NCBI GenBank assembly: GCA_963691705.1
Contig: OY829538.1
Span: 17,634,443 to 17,698,442 of the forward strand
Source: Viola odorata
Lineage: Eukaryota; Streptophyta; Magnoliopsida; Malpighiales; Violaceae
Reading direction: 5' to 3'
Length of the DNA: 64,000 nt
Shown here: one piece after another, positions 1 through 11,387 of the stretch
Position numbering within the stretch: the stretch's first letter is position 1
Layout of the letters: each line of letters begins with the position of its first letter
Notes under the pieces: model-generated
Database searches by the model: none
What the model was told of the DNA's origin: nothing
What the model saw: only the letters and a program-made list of their open reading frames with translations
Translations under genes and position numbers: made by a program

Positions 1-646
1 TCCAAATTCCAATTTATTCAAATTGTCACTGTGTAAACATTAAACAAACATGGTTGATTCATGACTAATGTGCACTCCCATTGAGCAACAAATACTTTAC
101 AGAATAGGCCAACTTACCACTTCCAGAGACCAATTTATGCATAACTCCAAAATTCTAGCTGGCATTCAAAGCAAGCCACTTATCCACTATGCATAACTAG
201 AACAATACCTGTATAGTAGCTGCTGTTTCTAAGGCTATGGTCTGACTAACAACATCATTACTTTCAAAAAGAATCACGATCTCACCAATAGCTAAAATCA
301 ATCAACTTTAAAAATTAATTAATTTGCAGCAGGTAATATCAAACTTGTAATGGTTCGGGAAGAGGAAGAGAAAGGAGAGAGAGAAAATGGAATTTGGAAG
401 AGAAAAATGATAAAGAGAGGGAGTTCTACGGGAAACAGAGAGAAGAAGAAGAGAGAGGAGAGAGAGAGAATGGTTTTATTAATTAGAGAAAGAGAAAGAA
501 ATTAATTTTTTATTAGGTTGATAGTATATTACTTTTCTAACCTTTATACTACATTTAAGTTTTATTAAAGTAAAGGGTATTTTGAGTCCATCTAAAAATG
601 GACACAATGCTAACCTGCCCATAAAGTGGACAGGTTAGCAAAACCC

Positions 647-656
<10 letters not shown>
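1..656. other. Non-coding AT-rich DNA, nothing recognised
   Basis: No ORF, RNA gene or clear repeat is visible. Between about 355 and 475 there is a purine-rich stretch of GA/GAGA-like words without regular period. Confidence 0.6.

Positions 657-687
<31 letters not shown>
657..687. repeat. (TA)n microsatellite, left flank of pararetrovirus fragment
   Basis: An almost pure TA dinucleotide run. It stands about 100 bp left of a pararetrovirus RT fragment; a second TA tract lies on that fragment's other side. Confidence 0.9.
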
Positions 688-689
<2 letters not shown>

Positions 690-789
690 TAACCTTGACC
701 GAGACAGGCGTGGTAAGGGTATCCAGACAAGGAGTAAAACCTGCTTTAGCCACGAACCCGGGAGCTTGATGAAATATTTATTACATAAA

Positions 790-1120
790 TCATCGTCCTA
801 AAAAGGATATCTTTCTTTTATATAATTCCATCTTTCTTTTACTTACTACTATACCATGTTTTTCTATTTCCTGAAAAATCTGTTTCAAATGTTCTTCATG
901 TTCTTTAATAGTATTACTTGCTACTAAGATATCGTCTATGTAAACTAAACAGAACTCATATTTTAAGAATATTGAGTCCATGAATCTTTGGAAAACTGCT
1001 GGTGCATTTTTTAATCCAAAAGAAAGAACATTTCATTCAAAATGTCCTTCTGAGCATGTAAATGCAGTCCACTGTTTGAACCATTCTTCTAATTTTAACT
1101 GATTATATCCTGACTTTAGG

Positions 1121-1121
<1 letters not shown>
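790..1121 (-). pseudogene. Endogenous pararetrovirus (Caulimoviridae) reverse-transcriptase fragment
   Basis: Read on the minus strand, this is the palm region of a Caulimoviridae-type reverse transcriptase: the segment around the conserved 'FGLKNAP' motif, the catalytic YIDD box, and the following helix ending at a 'FLG' motif. Only about 110 codons remain. One in-frame stop lies near 1035, upstream of YIDD, and no neighbouring viral domains are present. The order and wording of the motifs fit pararetroviruses better than plant Ty3 elements, where YVDD is more usual. It is a non-functional genomic relic. Both sides border TA-dinucleotide runs. A short plant Ty3 fragment is the alternative. 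Confidence 0.75.

Positions 1122-1157
<36 letters not shown>
1122..1157. repeat. (TA)n microsatellite, right flank of pararetrovirus fragment
   Basis: A pure AT dinucleotide run of about 36 bp abutting the last recognisable viral codon. Confidence 0.9.
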
Positions 1158-1160
<3 letters not shown>

Positions 1161-1796
1161 GTTTTGGATACTCAAATCTTTACAATTTTAGAGGTATTCC
1201 GATGTAATCTTAGTTTGTTATAGAATGATAACAACTTTAAAAAATTAATATTATGAGAGTAATAATAAATAGTTAAAAGTTGAAGGCTGGTGTTGAAAAT
1301 CACTTTGCACTATCAAGCCCTCTCTTGCCCTACTGTTGTTAACTTTTTTTATATAGATTTACGTGATATTCGATTTATTATTTAATATTTTTACCATCAG
1401 TCAAACAACCTTAACGTAGAGTTTTTAAAGCTGAAAGGGGTAACCTCCATGAAAAACGTGAAGAAATAGCTGAGTTAAGTTTTAAATGTTTAATTAAAAT
1501 AAGGATTGGTCCTTCACTAATTTATTTTTAAAAAAATAATTAATCTTACCTTTTGATTTACATTCTTGTGATTCTTGATTCACAATCAACCCAAGAGTAC
1601 CGAGATTTCGCCACTACTAGCAAACCCATTATTTTAAAATTAATTATAAAGTAAGGGATTCTGATGAGAAAATGAAAAGAAAGCTCAACCAAATAAAAAT
1701 GAAAAGAAAGCAAAATTAGAATGTAACATGATCCTCTCTCTTTTTATTAAACTAGGCGCACCTCAATTGGTTTGAGATTACTTTAATTTAATTGTT

Positions 1797-2837
1797 AAAA
1801 TTTTGGAAAAAAAATAGATTGGCACTCAATTTTACTAGAAAAAACATATTGGCATCCAACTTTTACAATTGATTAATTTGGCATCCAAGTTTTCTCCGTT
1901 AGACAATTTAGCACCCAACGTTTCCTCCGTTAGACAATTAAACCACCGTGCAACTCAATTTTGACTAACAATATTAAATAATTGACATGTGCCCGTTATC
2001 TAATTATGTGGCATGCCATGTCAGCATTTAAAAAAATATAAAAATTATAAAAATAGGGAGAAAATCTTAAAAACTTTAAAAAAAAATTCAGAAAAATATT
2101 AAAAAATCCAAAAAATATAAAAAAAGTTTAGAAAAATATAAAAAAACTCAAAAAGTATAAAAAAATGTAGAAAAAATATGGAAAAAATTATAATGTAAAA
2201 AAATATAGAAAATTCAAACCAATATGATTTTTAAAAAAATGGACAAAATCCTTATCACTTTCTTCTTCAATCCCTTCAACAAACTTACTATCCTAAAAGA
2301 GAAACTAAAAAAATGAGGTGTGGAGGGGTGAAGTTAGCATTTCTAGCATCTATACGGAGTGCGTTTTTTTTTTCTTCTTCTTATATTTTTCTATTTTTAA
2401 GGTATTTTATTTTAAAATAAAAATTATAATAAAATATTTGAAAATAATTTATTTTTACACTCTACGGAGTGTCTAATTTTTTTTTTTTAAAATTCTATTG
2501 GTTTGTATTTCCTATTTTTTATTTATAATTTTTAAAAAACATATATTGTTTTATATTTTCTGGATTTTTAAAAAAGTTTTAAAGATTTTCTTCCTATTTT
2601 TACAATTTTTATATTTTTTAAAATGCTGACGTGGCATGCCACATCATTAGATAACGGCCACGTGTCAATTATTTAACATCGTTAGTCAAAATTGAGTTGC
2701 TCGGTGGCTTAATTGTCTAACGGAGGAAACGTTGGGTGCTAAATTGTCTAACAGAGAAAGCTTGAGTGCCAAATTGGTCAATTGCAAAAGTTGGATGGCA
2801 ATCTGTTTTTTCTAGTGTCTTTTTTTCTAAAAATTTT
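1797..2837. mobile_element. Foldback/MITE-like element with long terminal inverted repeats
   Basis: The first roughly 240 bp and the last roughly 240 bp are imperfect reverse complements. Words such as TTAGACAATTTAGCACCCAA and GTGGCATGCCA recur on the opposite strand. The centre is AT-rich with two copies of a 'TACGGAGTG' word and has no ORF. The structure fits a non-autonomous foldback or Mutator-like element. A target-site duplication was not resolved because the flanks are A/T runs. Confidence 0.75.
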
Positions 2838-2849
2838 AGTTCAAATTTT

Positions 2850-3937
2850 AGGAACATGACTATCTTATAAATTTAGTGTTATTTAAGTGACCCAAAATTA
2901 GAATCTAATTAATGAGATGAGATTTTGGATTAATCAAGCAAATAAAGTTAGAAACCGCGTGATTTATAAAAATAAAATGAAAAACATGATCAAATTTTTT
3001 TTTACTTTATAAACAGATAATTTTCATTGATTGAAGTTACAAAGCCCAAAACATGAAAATCTCATCTCACAGTCTAGATGCAATCAGCTCTTCGTGAGTG
3101 AGAATTATGTTCTGCAATTGTTTTGGCAAATCCTGAATCCATCAGGGTTCAAACTTTTTGACCTTCTGTTTTTGGTCTTTGTATGGAGGTTAAGGTATCC
3201 AGTTCCACTTTCCTTCTTTGGTCCGACGCTTGAAGGTTGTTTTTTAGTTCTTAGCATTTCCTCTTTAGTTGTTGAACACCTTTGTTAATGTGTTAATTTT
3301 GTGCAGTGTCATCACTGAAATAAGATGTACAAATGGGGTCAAGTTTTTGCTGCTTTTCAAATTTGATTACATCAATTTGGTTGTTGTTAGGAATGAGAAC
3401 TGATTATCCTGTAACTTAACACAATTCATGATTAAGAAATTATGTTCTAGTGTAGCTCATCGTATCTGACATATTGTTTCTATTCAACTGTATTCTATCT
3501 AATATGCACTTCTAAACTTAAACAATTAATGCAAACAGGTTAAGAAAGGAACTTCGGTGTTTCATCCTCCGGTATTTCTTGCATCTAAATTTCAAGTTCG
3601 CATGTGCTAGTTATTTCTTTGCATTGTTGTTCTGTCTCCGGAGCTTGGAATTAGTGCTTTTACTTCATTGAATTCTTGCCTTCACTGCCTGCCATGGAAC
3701 AATCAACTTCATTTGTTTTCAAGGTTATTTATAAGAGGAAAAGATCAATAAGCAATTTGCAAAACTTTTTTCCAATACAATGTGTCTTATGAAGTTGTTT
3801 TGTGTTCTTTTACACCTTCCACACAAGCACCTTGCTCAGTAGGTGAACTCTTAGTTTTCACATAACAGACGAATGCACCTTTGCTTTAAAATAAGTTAAT
3901 CCCCGAGTTGTAATCCCTGTTAGATATTTTGAAGACG
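2850..3937 (+). other. Non-coding stretch left of the Athila insertion; probable 5' flank of the B3 gene remnant
   Basis: No domain is recognised. An 85-codon ORF at 3031-3288 has no family signature. This DNA was contiguous with 16019 onward before the retrotransposon inserted, so it is likely promoter or 5' flank of the broken B3-type gene. Confidence 0.4.
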
Positions 3938-3942
3938 ATGCT
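3938..3942. repeat. Target-site duplication ATGCT, left
   Basis: Identical to 16014-16018 directly outside the other LTR. Confidence 0.88.
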
Positions 3943-4092
3943 TGACTCGCCGTCGAAACGGGTCAAAAATAATATAATTTCTGAGGCCTAGATGCACAAA
4001 TTAATTTGTGTAAAGCGGTAACAGGGTCGAACCATAGAGATTAAGCCCTCAATTGAATGACAGAGGTGAAAATGCACAAAATCAAGACAATT

Positions 4093-4110
4093 GGGGGGGG
4101 GGGGGGGGGG
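4093..4110. repeat. Poly-G run, 18 bases, in left LTR
   Basis: A homopolymer inside the LTR. The equivalent run in the right LTR is 28 bases. Confidence 0.9.
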
Positions 4111-5171
4111 TTAATCAAATTAACCAAGAGAGCGATTTGAACTAACAATTCTAACTACTGAAAGCGATAATCGAGGTCATGATAAGTAAATAATAACAAA
4201 GATCAGAGAAGAAATAAAACGCGAGGTAAACAATCAGGTTAATAAGCAGAGATAATAAATCAAGGAGAAGAGAACTCAGTAAAGGGCTTTCTTGGGCTGC
4301 GTCGAGGGCTCGATAGTCATTGGCACAAAAAAATTCTGTTCTAACACTACAGACGTGTTATAGGGGTCATATTTTCATGTAGTCCCCCTGCTTTCTTTCT
4401 TAGGAGAGACCACCCCCCGTTTTCACTATTTATAAGGTGGCCTCGACACTTTAATATCCTCCCAGCTACCTATCTTGTCATCAAAAGGCGGCCTTTACAC
4501 TTTGACGCTGTCACTAGCACAAAGCGGGCAAGATATCAAAGAGTTGATGAAGTATAAGAAAGACACGTCTAAGGCCCGATGCCTTGACTTGTCAGGCTCG
4601 CGACAGGATCCTAACCAGTTGCAAGCCCTAGATGGATGAACCCAGATCTACCCGAGAACACCGATCTAGTTGTCTACACCTACCCGACAGTCTCACGCTA
4701 GCTATCACTGCAAGGTACGACAATAATCACAAAGGGATGATTAAAAGATGATCAGGCCTCGAATCACCCTAAGCAAAAGTGGAAATAAAATGACAAGCAA
4801 CCAGATATAACAAAGAGAACATGTTAAGAGCGTTTAGGCCTCGAATCTACCCAAGCAACCCATCAAGCACCTTTACCAAGAACGTGGGTTTTAGCCACTC
4901 ATGTTAGGAGATAAAAAAGCAATGTATAGAGATAGCATAACAAAAATAAAAGAGGGATAAAGGAGAAAAACTTGATTAATGTCTAGCTTGTTACAAAGCT
5001 TGGAGCCGGCGGCTATGAAGAGAAGAGGGAGGAACAAATCCTAAGAACTAAAAAATAAAAGAAAGTTGCTGGAAATTAAATGGAGGAAGGGAGAAAGAAG
5101 AAGAGAGGGAAAAGAGAAGAGGAGAGAGAAGCCCCCTAAAAGATGATGGAGGCTTAAAACCCTAAAACTAA

Positions 5172-5185
5172 AGCTTATATATATC
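5172..5185 (-). promoter_or_regulatory. TATA box of Athila LTR (left copy)
   Basis: The minus strand reads GATATATATAAGC, matching 15470-15480 in the right LTR. It separates the U3 side, with heat-shock motifs, from the transcribed side. Confidence 0.6.
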
Positions 5186-5261
5186 CTAACAACCCATAAA
5201 AGGACAAAATACATCTAAGGAGGGATAAGGGCATGGAAATATCTCCTCTTGCATGAAAAGG

Positions 5262-5425
5262 GAATGTTCTAGAAGGGAATCTTCATGGGATCCCGTGAGA
5301 ATCTTTATGAGATATTCCTTTCTGGCATCGAGGCCTTGACAATATTGTCGAGGGCAAGACGACTTGATCAGCAACTTAGGGAATATTCTGGAAATATTCT
5401 GGAAATATTCTGGAATATTCTGGAA
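5262..5425 (-). promoter_or_regulatory. Heat-shock-element cluster in left LTR
   Basis: Alternating GAA/TTC triplets with 2-base spacing occur three times: GAATGTTCTAGAA at 5262-5274, GAATATTCTGGAA at 5381-5393, and a four-unit TTCTGGAATATTCTGGAA at 5408-5425. These match the heat-shock-factor consensus. They lie 80-240 bp upstream of the TATA box in transcription sense. Confidence 0.7.
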
Positions 5426-5702
5426 GACATCAGAGGGGCGTGGAAATAAAGTTTTTGGTCCATCCAGGGCTCGATGATGGAATCAACGGTAAGACCTCGA
5501 TGGAGAAATTGGTGTCTTGGTCTCGGTGCTAGTCTTGAAGCTTGAGATCTGCTGAAATTGCCCAAAAAGTAGGTGTTTTCGCATATTTCTCCCTTTTGGC
5601 CTTGATCTGCGAAATAGATGGAAATAAGAGCAAATTAGCAGTATCATGTCATAAATCAAGGTAAGAATGAAGGGAAAAACATGCATAAAATACACGCTAT
5701 CA

Positions 5703-7542
5703 AATATCCCCAGGGAAAAACATGCATAAAATACACGCTATCAAATATCCCCACACTGCCCAATGCTCGCCCTCAAGCATTCACAAAACTAAAAATAGCC
5801 CCAAGGCATAAACACAATCGACCTCAGCACAGGAATAAACAAACCAATCAATTGTCCAGACCTCGATAAGACTCTTCCTGCCTAGATGCACACCTGCATT
5901 AAACTAGAGGGATAACGACCCCAAAGGTAGAACTTTTCCATATCAGGCCTAGCCACCAGCAGTCCTCACCAGAAATGTGTTTACACTCTCACTCTCAAAC
6001 AGGGCTAGGTGTTTAGTCACTCAAAATACAGATAACATAGCACAAAATAGAGTTTGCATATCAATCCGAGTACATAGTACACATGCATGGGCAATCTAGC
6101 AATGAAAAAGGAACTTTGCATCATGAAAAAGAGGGGAAAAGAAAAGGGAATGGATGGGTTTAGAAAAGTGAAGAAGGGAGAGAAGAGATATGAGAAGAGG
6201 AAAAGAGAAAATAAAAGGAAAAAGGAAAAGAAAAAAAAGAGATGGAGAAGAAAGATAACCAACTAGTTTGAGGGGTTCCTTGGCCGGGAAAATGAGAGGC
6301 GGTGAGTAAGCACTTGCTGGAGAGGGCGCGACAGTGAGGGCTAGATGATGATTTCTGCATTCTTCAATAGGGGAGGTCTTGATCTGTGTTCTGCGTCAAG
6401 GGTATGAGCTGGTGGCCTTGGCTGCTTTGGTGTGTCTGGTCTGCTTTCATTTTATTTTGATTTTTTTTTTTTTTTTACAAGCAGACACAGACCTTTCTAA
6501 TTTGGCTCACCTTTCTACACTTCAGGGGCTGCAGCTGGGAACCTTTGCCTCTTTCTTGCTTTGAGTGATCAGCGTCGATGGCTTGATATTTTGACTTTGC
6601 TTAGCGTCGAGGGCTTGATACTTTGACTTTGCTTCCCCACACTTATGTTTTATTGTGGTGAGGAAGCAATCTTGCTTTACTGGCTTGCCCTTGATCTTCT
6701 AATTCCCGCCTTTGCTTTGTCTTGCCCTCGATTTTTATCTTTCCCCCACTTGATCTTTCCGCGCCTAGCCCTTGTTGCTCTTTGAAAAGTGCTACTCACC
6801 TGTCAAGGAAAAATCAAAAGAAACATGCTCAAATGGTTAGAAGAGAAACAGAGAAGGTTGAGAGTGAGTGTCGAGGGCTTGATGGAGAAAAAGAAAGGAA
6901 AGAAAGTGAAAATAAAATGATGCAAGGGCTTTCGTCAAATTGCTGCTTTTCCATGTCTAATGGTGCCTATACCGAGGGATATCATGCAAACCTAGCTAGT
7001 GCCTAGCTATGCATTCAAATCACATATGAAAATGATACGGCATAAAGGCTCAATGTGCTCACAAGGTGCTCAATGTGACTACTAGTGTCCAGGCCTTGAT
7101 GCAGACATAAGGGGCAACATGCAGGGAGTGCAAGAATTGGTCTAATCATGGAGAATGGAAATCTTTCGACTGTGCTCAAGTCACGTGCTCATGCAAAGGG
7201 GTTTTCAAAACTGGACAACGAGGTGAAATAACTAACAAAATCCTAAAAATGAAAATCCGAAAATTTTAAAATTTTCACAAAGCACGCATTCATGCAATAA
7301 GCAGAAAAATTAACATGTAGTCAAGCAATAATAAAATAACAAATGCAAACATAAATCTCTCCCCACACTTAGGCAACACATTGCCCTCAATGCGAAGAAG
7401 GGACTCACACAGGGGCAAACGAGAGGAAACATAAAAACCGAAAAGGAAAAGGAAAGTGTTCACTAGGAAAAGGAAAGAAACGTAGGTTGCCTCCCACGAA
7501 GCGCCTTAGTTAACGTCGAGGCCTTGACGTTGGATACTCAAA
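5703..7542 (-). other. Athila 3' non-coding region, no env-like gene
   Basis: The 1.8 kb between the integrase tail and the 3' LTR has no ORF with a recognisable domain. A purine-rich polypurine tract (minus strand GTGTGGGGATA) touches the LTR border near 5743. A CGTCGAGGGCTTGAT-like word recurs here. A pyrimidine/purine strand-biased tract lies at 6120-6250. Confidence 0.6.
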
Positions 7543-7791
7543 TTACTTTGGGTCTGGTGGCTCTGCCTTGAGGGGGTGGAAACCTTCATGGAACAGCTCC
7601 AATCTGTGGTCTTGTACTTTGGAAATGAGGCTCGTGTCCATATTCTGAATTGCAACCACCCCTTGATCATAAATCTTTGTGACAAGGTAAGGGTCGGTCC
7701 ATCGAGGCTTCAACTTTCTGCAAAAGAGCCTAAGCCGAGATTTGTGGAGTAAAACATGTTGTCCAGTAGTAAAGGTCTTAGGAGAGAGCAA
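7543..7791 (-). pseudogene. Athila integrase C-terminal remnant
   Basis: Eighty-two codons match the end of plant Athila-type pol: the region reading '...VLLHKSRLRLF..KLKPRWTDPYLVTKI', the SH3-like tail of integrase that binds DNA. The catalytic core and zinc domain are absent. Downstream DNA contains the 'GTGGGAGGCAACCTACG' sequence that typically follows Athila pol. It is a leftover of the internal deletion and not a functional gene. Confidence 0.75.
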
Positions 7792-7915
7792 CTTATCGTG
7801 ACGGGGCGGGGGTTGGTGCCATGGCTTTGGGGACAGCAGGAGTGGGTACGAAAGCTATCGGGGCTAGTTGAGGAATGCAAAGGGCTGGGGAAAATGTCTT
7901 GACCTCGACGGCCGT

Positions 7916-8011
7916 TGATACGAGCCAGCTGGCCTACCTTTGGGGCCCATTGAGAAGCCCGGCCTTAGTCGCTAGGCTCCTATCGGCACCTAAGGCCGAG
8001 AGGGTTATTCA
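7916..8011. repeat. Inverted repeat of nested-LTR start (96 bp), left arm
   Basis: A near-perfect reverse complement of 11285-11380. The copy ends exactly where the direct repeat 8011-8133 begins. Confidence 0.85.
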
Positions 8012-8133
8012 CTTGATGGAGAACTAGGCGCGAGCTTGATGGAGCAACCGGATCTAGTCCCTTGCACGGATGGTTTCCTTGATACAAGATGGATGGATGC
8101 GGAATATTGGATGGGGAAATGGGAGTTTAGATG
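8011..8133. repeat. Direct repeat of nested-LTR end (123 bp)
   Basis: Matches 10525-10647 over 123 bp with only a few substitutions. Interpreted as the truncated 3' LTR. Confidence 0.85.
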
Positions 8134-10527
8134 AGCCCGGTGGAGGCCTACGGTCATGGCGCGATGATGGAACATCGTGATGAGATAGGGCGCGACGAGG
8201 AGGCGCACTAGAGGTCGGGGGCACATAGGGACTATGATGGATGCCACGGTCCGAGGAGTCACGGTCTTGGCTGCCATACCGAGATGATCCCTCATAATCA
8301 GGACCCCATGTTGTTTGTGTGATCAGATCATAATAAGGGCCGACACCATGGAGGGATGCGGTGCAAGGGGAATGCATATAAGATGGCCGAGAGGGCTCAC
8401 AGACATATGTAGTGGGGTCGTGGCCACGGCTAGGTGTGGGCGAGGAACCTAGGTCACGGCTATGGTCGGAGGAGGCACTCCGGCCTTGGGGCGGGGAAGG
8501 TGCGGCCTCGGCATAGCAGTCATGGCTACGGCCATGCGGATAGGTCACACTATCATTCCAATAATAGATAGATATCGAAACAAAACCTACAAAAAGAAAC
8601 AAACACAATTGATAGCTAAAAAGGGTTAGTCCCTCCCTCACGTGTTTCACTCGTGTTTATCACTCTAATAATCTCACAACTTTCTCTCTAAGCCCAAATC
8701 ACAATCGAAACCAACAATGACTCAAAGAATCACTAAGGCACAAGGAAAAGCAAGAAAAACTAGGGCTAGAAGGAAAGGTGAAGGAAAGCCGAAATAGTGA
8801 TCAAAGAAGAGAACTTGATTTTGATCACTAAATTGACTTAGAGTGGATAAATGTATGTGCGGAAACAAAGAAAGGAAAACACCAAGATAACCTACTCAAG
8901 AAAAGACTCAAGGAAAAGAGAAAAGAAAACACAAAGAAAATTTAAAACCGAAAGTATGAACAACTAACTTGAAAACCGAAAAACAAAATGCACACCTAAT
9001 TGTAAATACTACACTTCAACAATGTATACATACACAAGGAGACTCTTACTTTTGACTCATTCTTCTTTCTTTCTTTCTTTTTGAAGAAGGGATTTGATCT
9101 TTTCTTTTGATCCCTTTCGTTTCTCTTTTTTTTTTTTTGAATGAGTGAAGAGTGCTCAAAGAAAACTTGTGTATGTGTATGAAAAGTATTTTTAAGTGCT
9201 CAAGTGTATGACAAGTAGTTGGAGACCTTATAAAATAATTTCACTAAATGCCAAAAATGGATGAGGTGGCACAAGTGATGAGGTGGCAAAAAGTGTGAGG
9301 TGGCAAGTGATGTGGTGTGTATGTGGCAAGTGAGGTGGCAAGTGTAAGGATGTAAAGCTAGGGTCGGCTATGTGAGGAAATGGAAGGAGTCATAATAGTT
9401 GTCTACTGAAAGACCCGGAGATGCCAGTATACGACCACAATGACCCTTCACAACCCAATCATAACAAGGAAAAAAGAACCAAAATAAAGGCTTTTCAGAT
9501 TTTCTATTACAGTGACGAGTATAGCTAGGACCGGAAAATAAAGTATCCAGGGAACGGCACCAAGCTGCCTTATAGTACCAATGAACATTTGTGAGCCATT
9601 GTCTCATCCACCCTAGGTAGAGAGTGTGATATAAGATATCTATCATCCACGGAGACTCAAAGAGGTGATCTAGAGGCAATATGAGATCTTTAGGCTGGAA
9701 AATCTATTCATACAAGACTCCCGGAGCAAAGATCTATGTTCTTTAGGAACCAGTAGTGTGGTGAGCAAGCTGAAATGCTTGGCTCACAATGCATATAAAT
9801 ACTAGGCTCACAATAGGGGTGATGTGGCCGGCTAGGAGTGGAGCTTAAAATTTTGGCACTAAGCTAAGCAACAAGTAAGTCCACATGGCTCTCATGGCCA
9901 CCATAGGAAGCTCCAATAACATCCAACAATTAACCACAGATAAGATGATAATTAACCCATACAAACACCAAGTTTTCATAATTTTTTGTTCCCACGAAAT
10001 CAAACACAAAAAGCAAAATGTATACAATGATGAACACAAAGAACACCAAGCAGACTTTCGTCTTCTGGCCACAAGGTATAGCAAATGTGGACCAAAAATT
10101 ATGAAACTCAACAGACAGACTCAAAAGACTCTGATCTACAACTTTATAGAAGGAAGAAAAACACGATTCCAAGTGGAAGGCACAGAAAATAGAAGCTCAA
10201 CACAAGACTATTTTTCTCGCGCGATTTCTCCACACTTTTCTTCCAAGGTCAAAAAGTATGGAAACATCACAGAGTCAGCAGCCGACTCCAAAACAAAATT
10301 TTCTCTACTAAGAAAGATCTTTCAGCACACAAAGTTTCAGATTTTTCTGGTGGAGGAAAGTGACACAAAACAGAAAAGAAATTAGACTAAAAATAACTCT
10401 TGGACAGAAACAATCTGTCCAACACAAACGAAAAAGAGATGATATGGGGAAGCGGTTTTAATGGAGGAAATGGATGAGATGAACAAGGAAAAACTAACCT
10501 AGAGACAGCTGGAGCTCCGCTACCACT

Positions 10528-11380
10528 TGATGGAGAACTAGGCGCGGGCTTGATGGAGCAACCGGATCTAGTCCCTTGCACGGATGGTTTCCTTGATACA
10601 AGATGGATGGATGTGGAATATTGGATGGGGAAATGGGAGTTTAGATGCAACGGAATATAATGGAGGAAGCTTAAAGGTGTTTTAATGGAAACAATAAAAG
10701 GAACTTAGCAAGAAGGATTACTAAGGGTCTTTCTTTAGATTAATGAGCTCGCTCAAGAACAAGCTTGAGTAACTTGATTACAAGAAAGAAAAGGATAAAC
10801 GATGGCTTTTAGCTCTAGTAGCATGCGGTGCCAAGAGCCCTAACAAGTTCCTTAGGCTAGGCCTAAGGGTTGGTCTAAAAGCCCTATGATGAAAATCATG
10901 AGCAAAATCAAAGACAACCTAAAAATGAAGCTAAGGCCTTCCTTTTATAGGCAAAGTTATTTACAAAGGGAAAATACCCCTAACACCCTTGGACAAAGGG
11001 TTTCCTTCTTTGGAGGCCGCAGCCTTAAGCGTAGGCTTGAGGATAAGCGCTGATGGGCCTCGGGTGCGATGGCCAGGTTGGGCCTGGTCCCGCGAGGGCA
11101 AGATGTAGCACGGACCCGCGAGGGCAAGACACGACTCCGGTCGTAGAGGGCAAGACATGGCTCGGGCCTTCGAGGGCAGGACGGGCACGGACATGCGAGG
11201 GCACGGGCACGAGTGAGCGATGGCAAGGGCGAAGGTCGAGGCATAGAGGATGACTTGCTTAGACCCCAAAGGGCCTTCGCCTCATGAATAACCCTCTCAG
11301 CCTTAGGTACCGATAGGAGCCTAGTGACTAAGGTCGGGCTTCTCAATGGGCCCCGAAGGTAGGCCAGCTGGCTCGTATCA
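10528..11380 (-). repeat. 5' LTR of the nested element
   Basis: It starts TGATACGAGCC and ends CTCCATCA on the minus strand. The TATA box CTATAAAAGG lies at 10941-10950. It is followed by a possible primer-binding site reading GTGGTAGCGGAGC, loosely like the initiator-Met type. It contains a 25-26-bp minisatellite at 11088-11235 built on CGAGGGCAAGAC. Confidence 0.6.
11088..11235. repeat. Minisatellite, about six 25-26-bp units
   Basis: Each unit carries a CGAGGGCA(A/C)G(A/G) core, spaced 25-26 bp. It lies in the nested LTR. Confidence 0.65.
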
Positions 11381-11387
11381 CCGTCCA

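Larger units (their letters stand above)
3943..5702 (-). repeat. Athila 3' LTR (left copy)
   Basis: It begins TGACTCGCC and ends CGCTATCA on the plus strand. The last 40 bp are partly duplicated just outside (to about 5742), so the inner border could be either point. Compared with the right LTR it has an 18-base G run instead of 28, lacks a 102-bp tandem duplication, and has lost a short segment with two G-boxes near 5440. Confidence 0.9.
7916..11380 (-). mobile_element. Nested LTR element with aberrant inverted end, 3.47 kb
   Basis: The insertion sits inside the Athila pre-RT codons, flanked by CCGT at 7912-7915 and 11381-11384. Removing it restores the Athila reading frame across the joint. 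On the minus strand it starts with an 853-bp LTR (10528-11380) with a TATA box at 10941-10950. Further along, only the last 123 bp of an LTR reappear (8011-8133). The element then ends with an inverted 96-bp copy of the LTR start (7916-8011, complementary to 11285-11380). Internal DNA (8134-10524) has no recognised gag or pol. It therefore looks like a non-autonomous (LARD-type) element that was rearranged before or during integration. Confidence 0.7.

Noticed and set aside
6017..6262. Hydrophobic minus-strand ORF (possible membrane or env-like protein) in the Athila 3' region
   Set aside because: It translates a purine-rich GA tract into Phe/Leu/Ser repeats; no signal peptide or env motif pattern, so composition alone explains it.
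8054..8650. 198-codon minus-strand ORF inside the nested element
   Set aside because: Ser/Pro/Arg-rich low-complexity translation without a known domain; it overlaps the truncated LTR copy, and the repeat explains the sequence better than a gene does.
9885..10385. 166-codon plus-strand ORF inside the nested element
   Set aside because: No recognisable family, internal to a non-coding part of an LTR element, and opposite to the element's transcription; probably chance.
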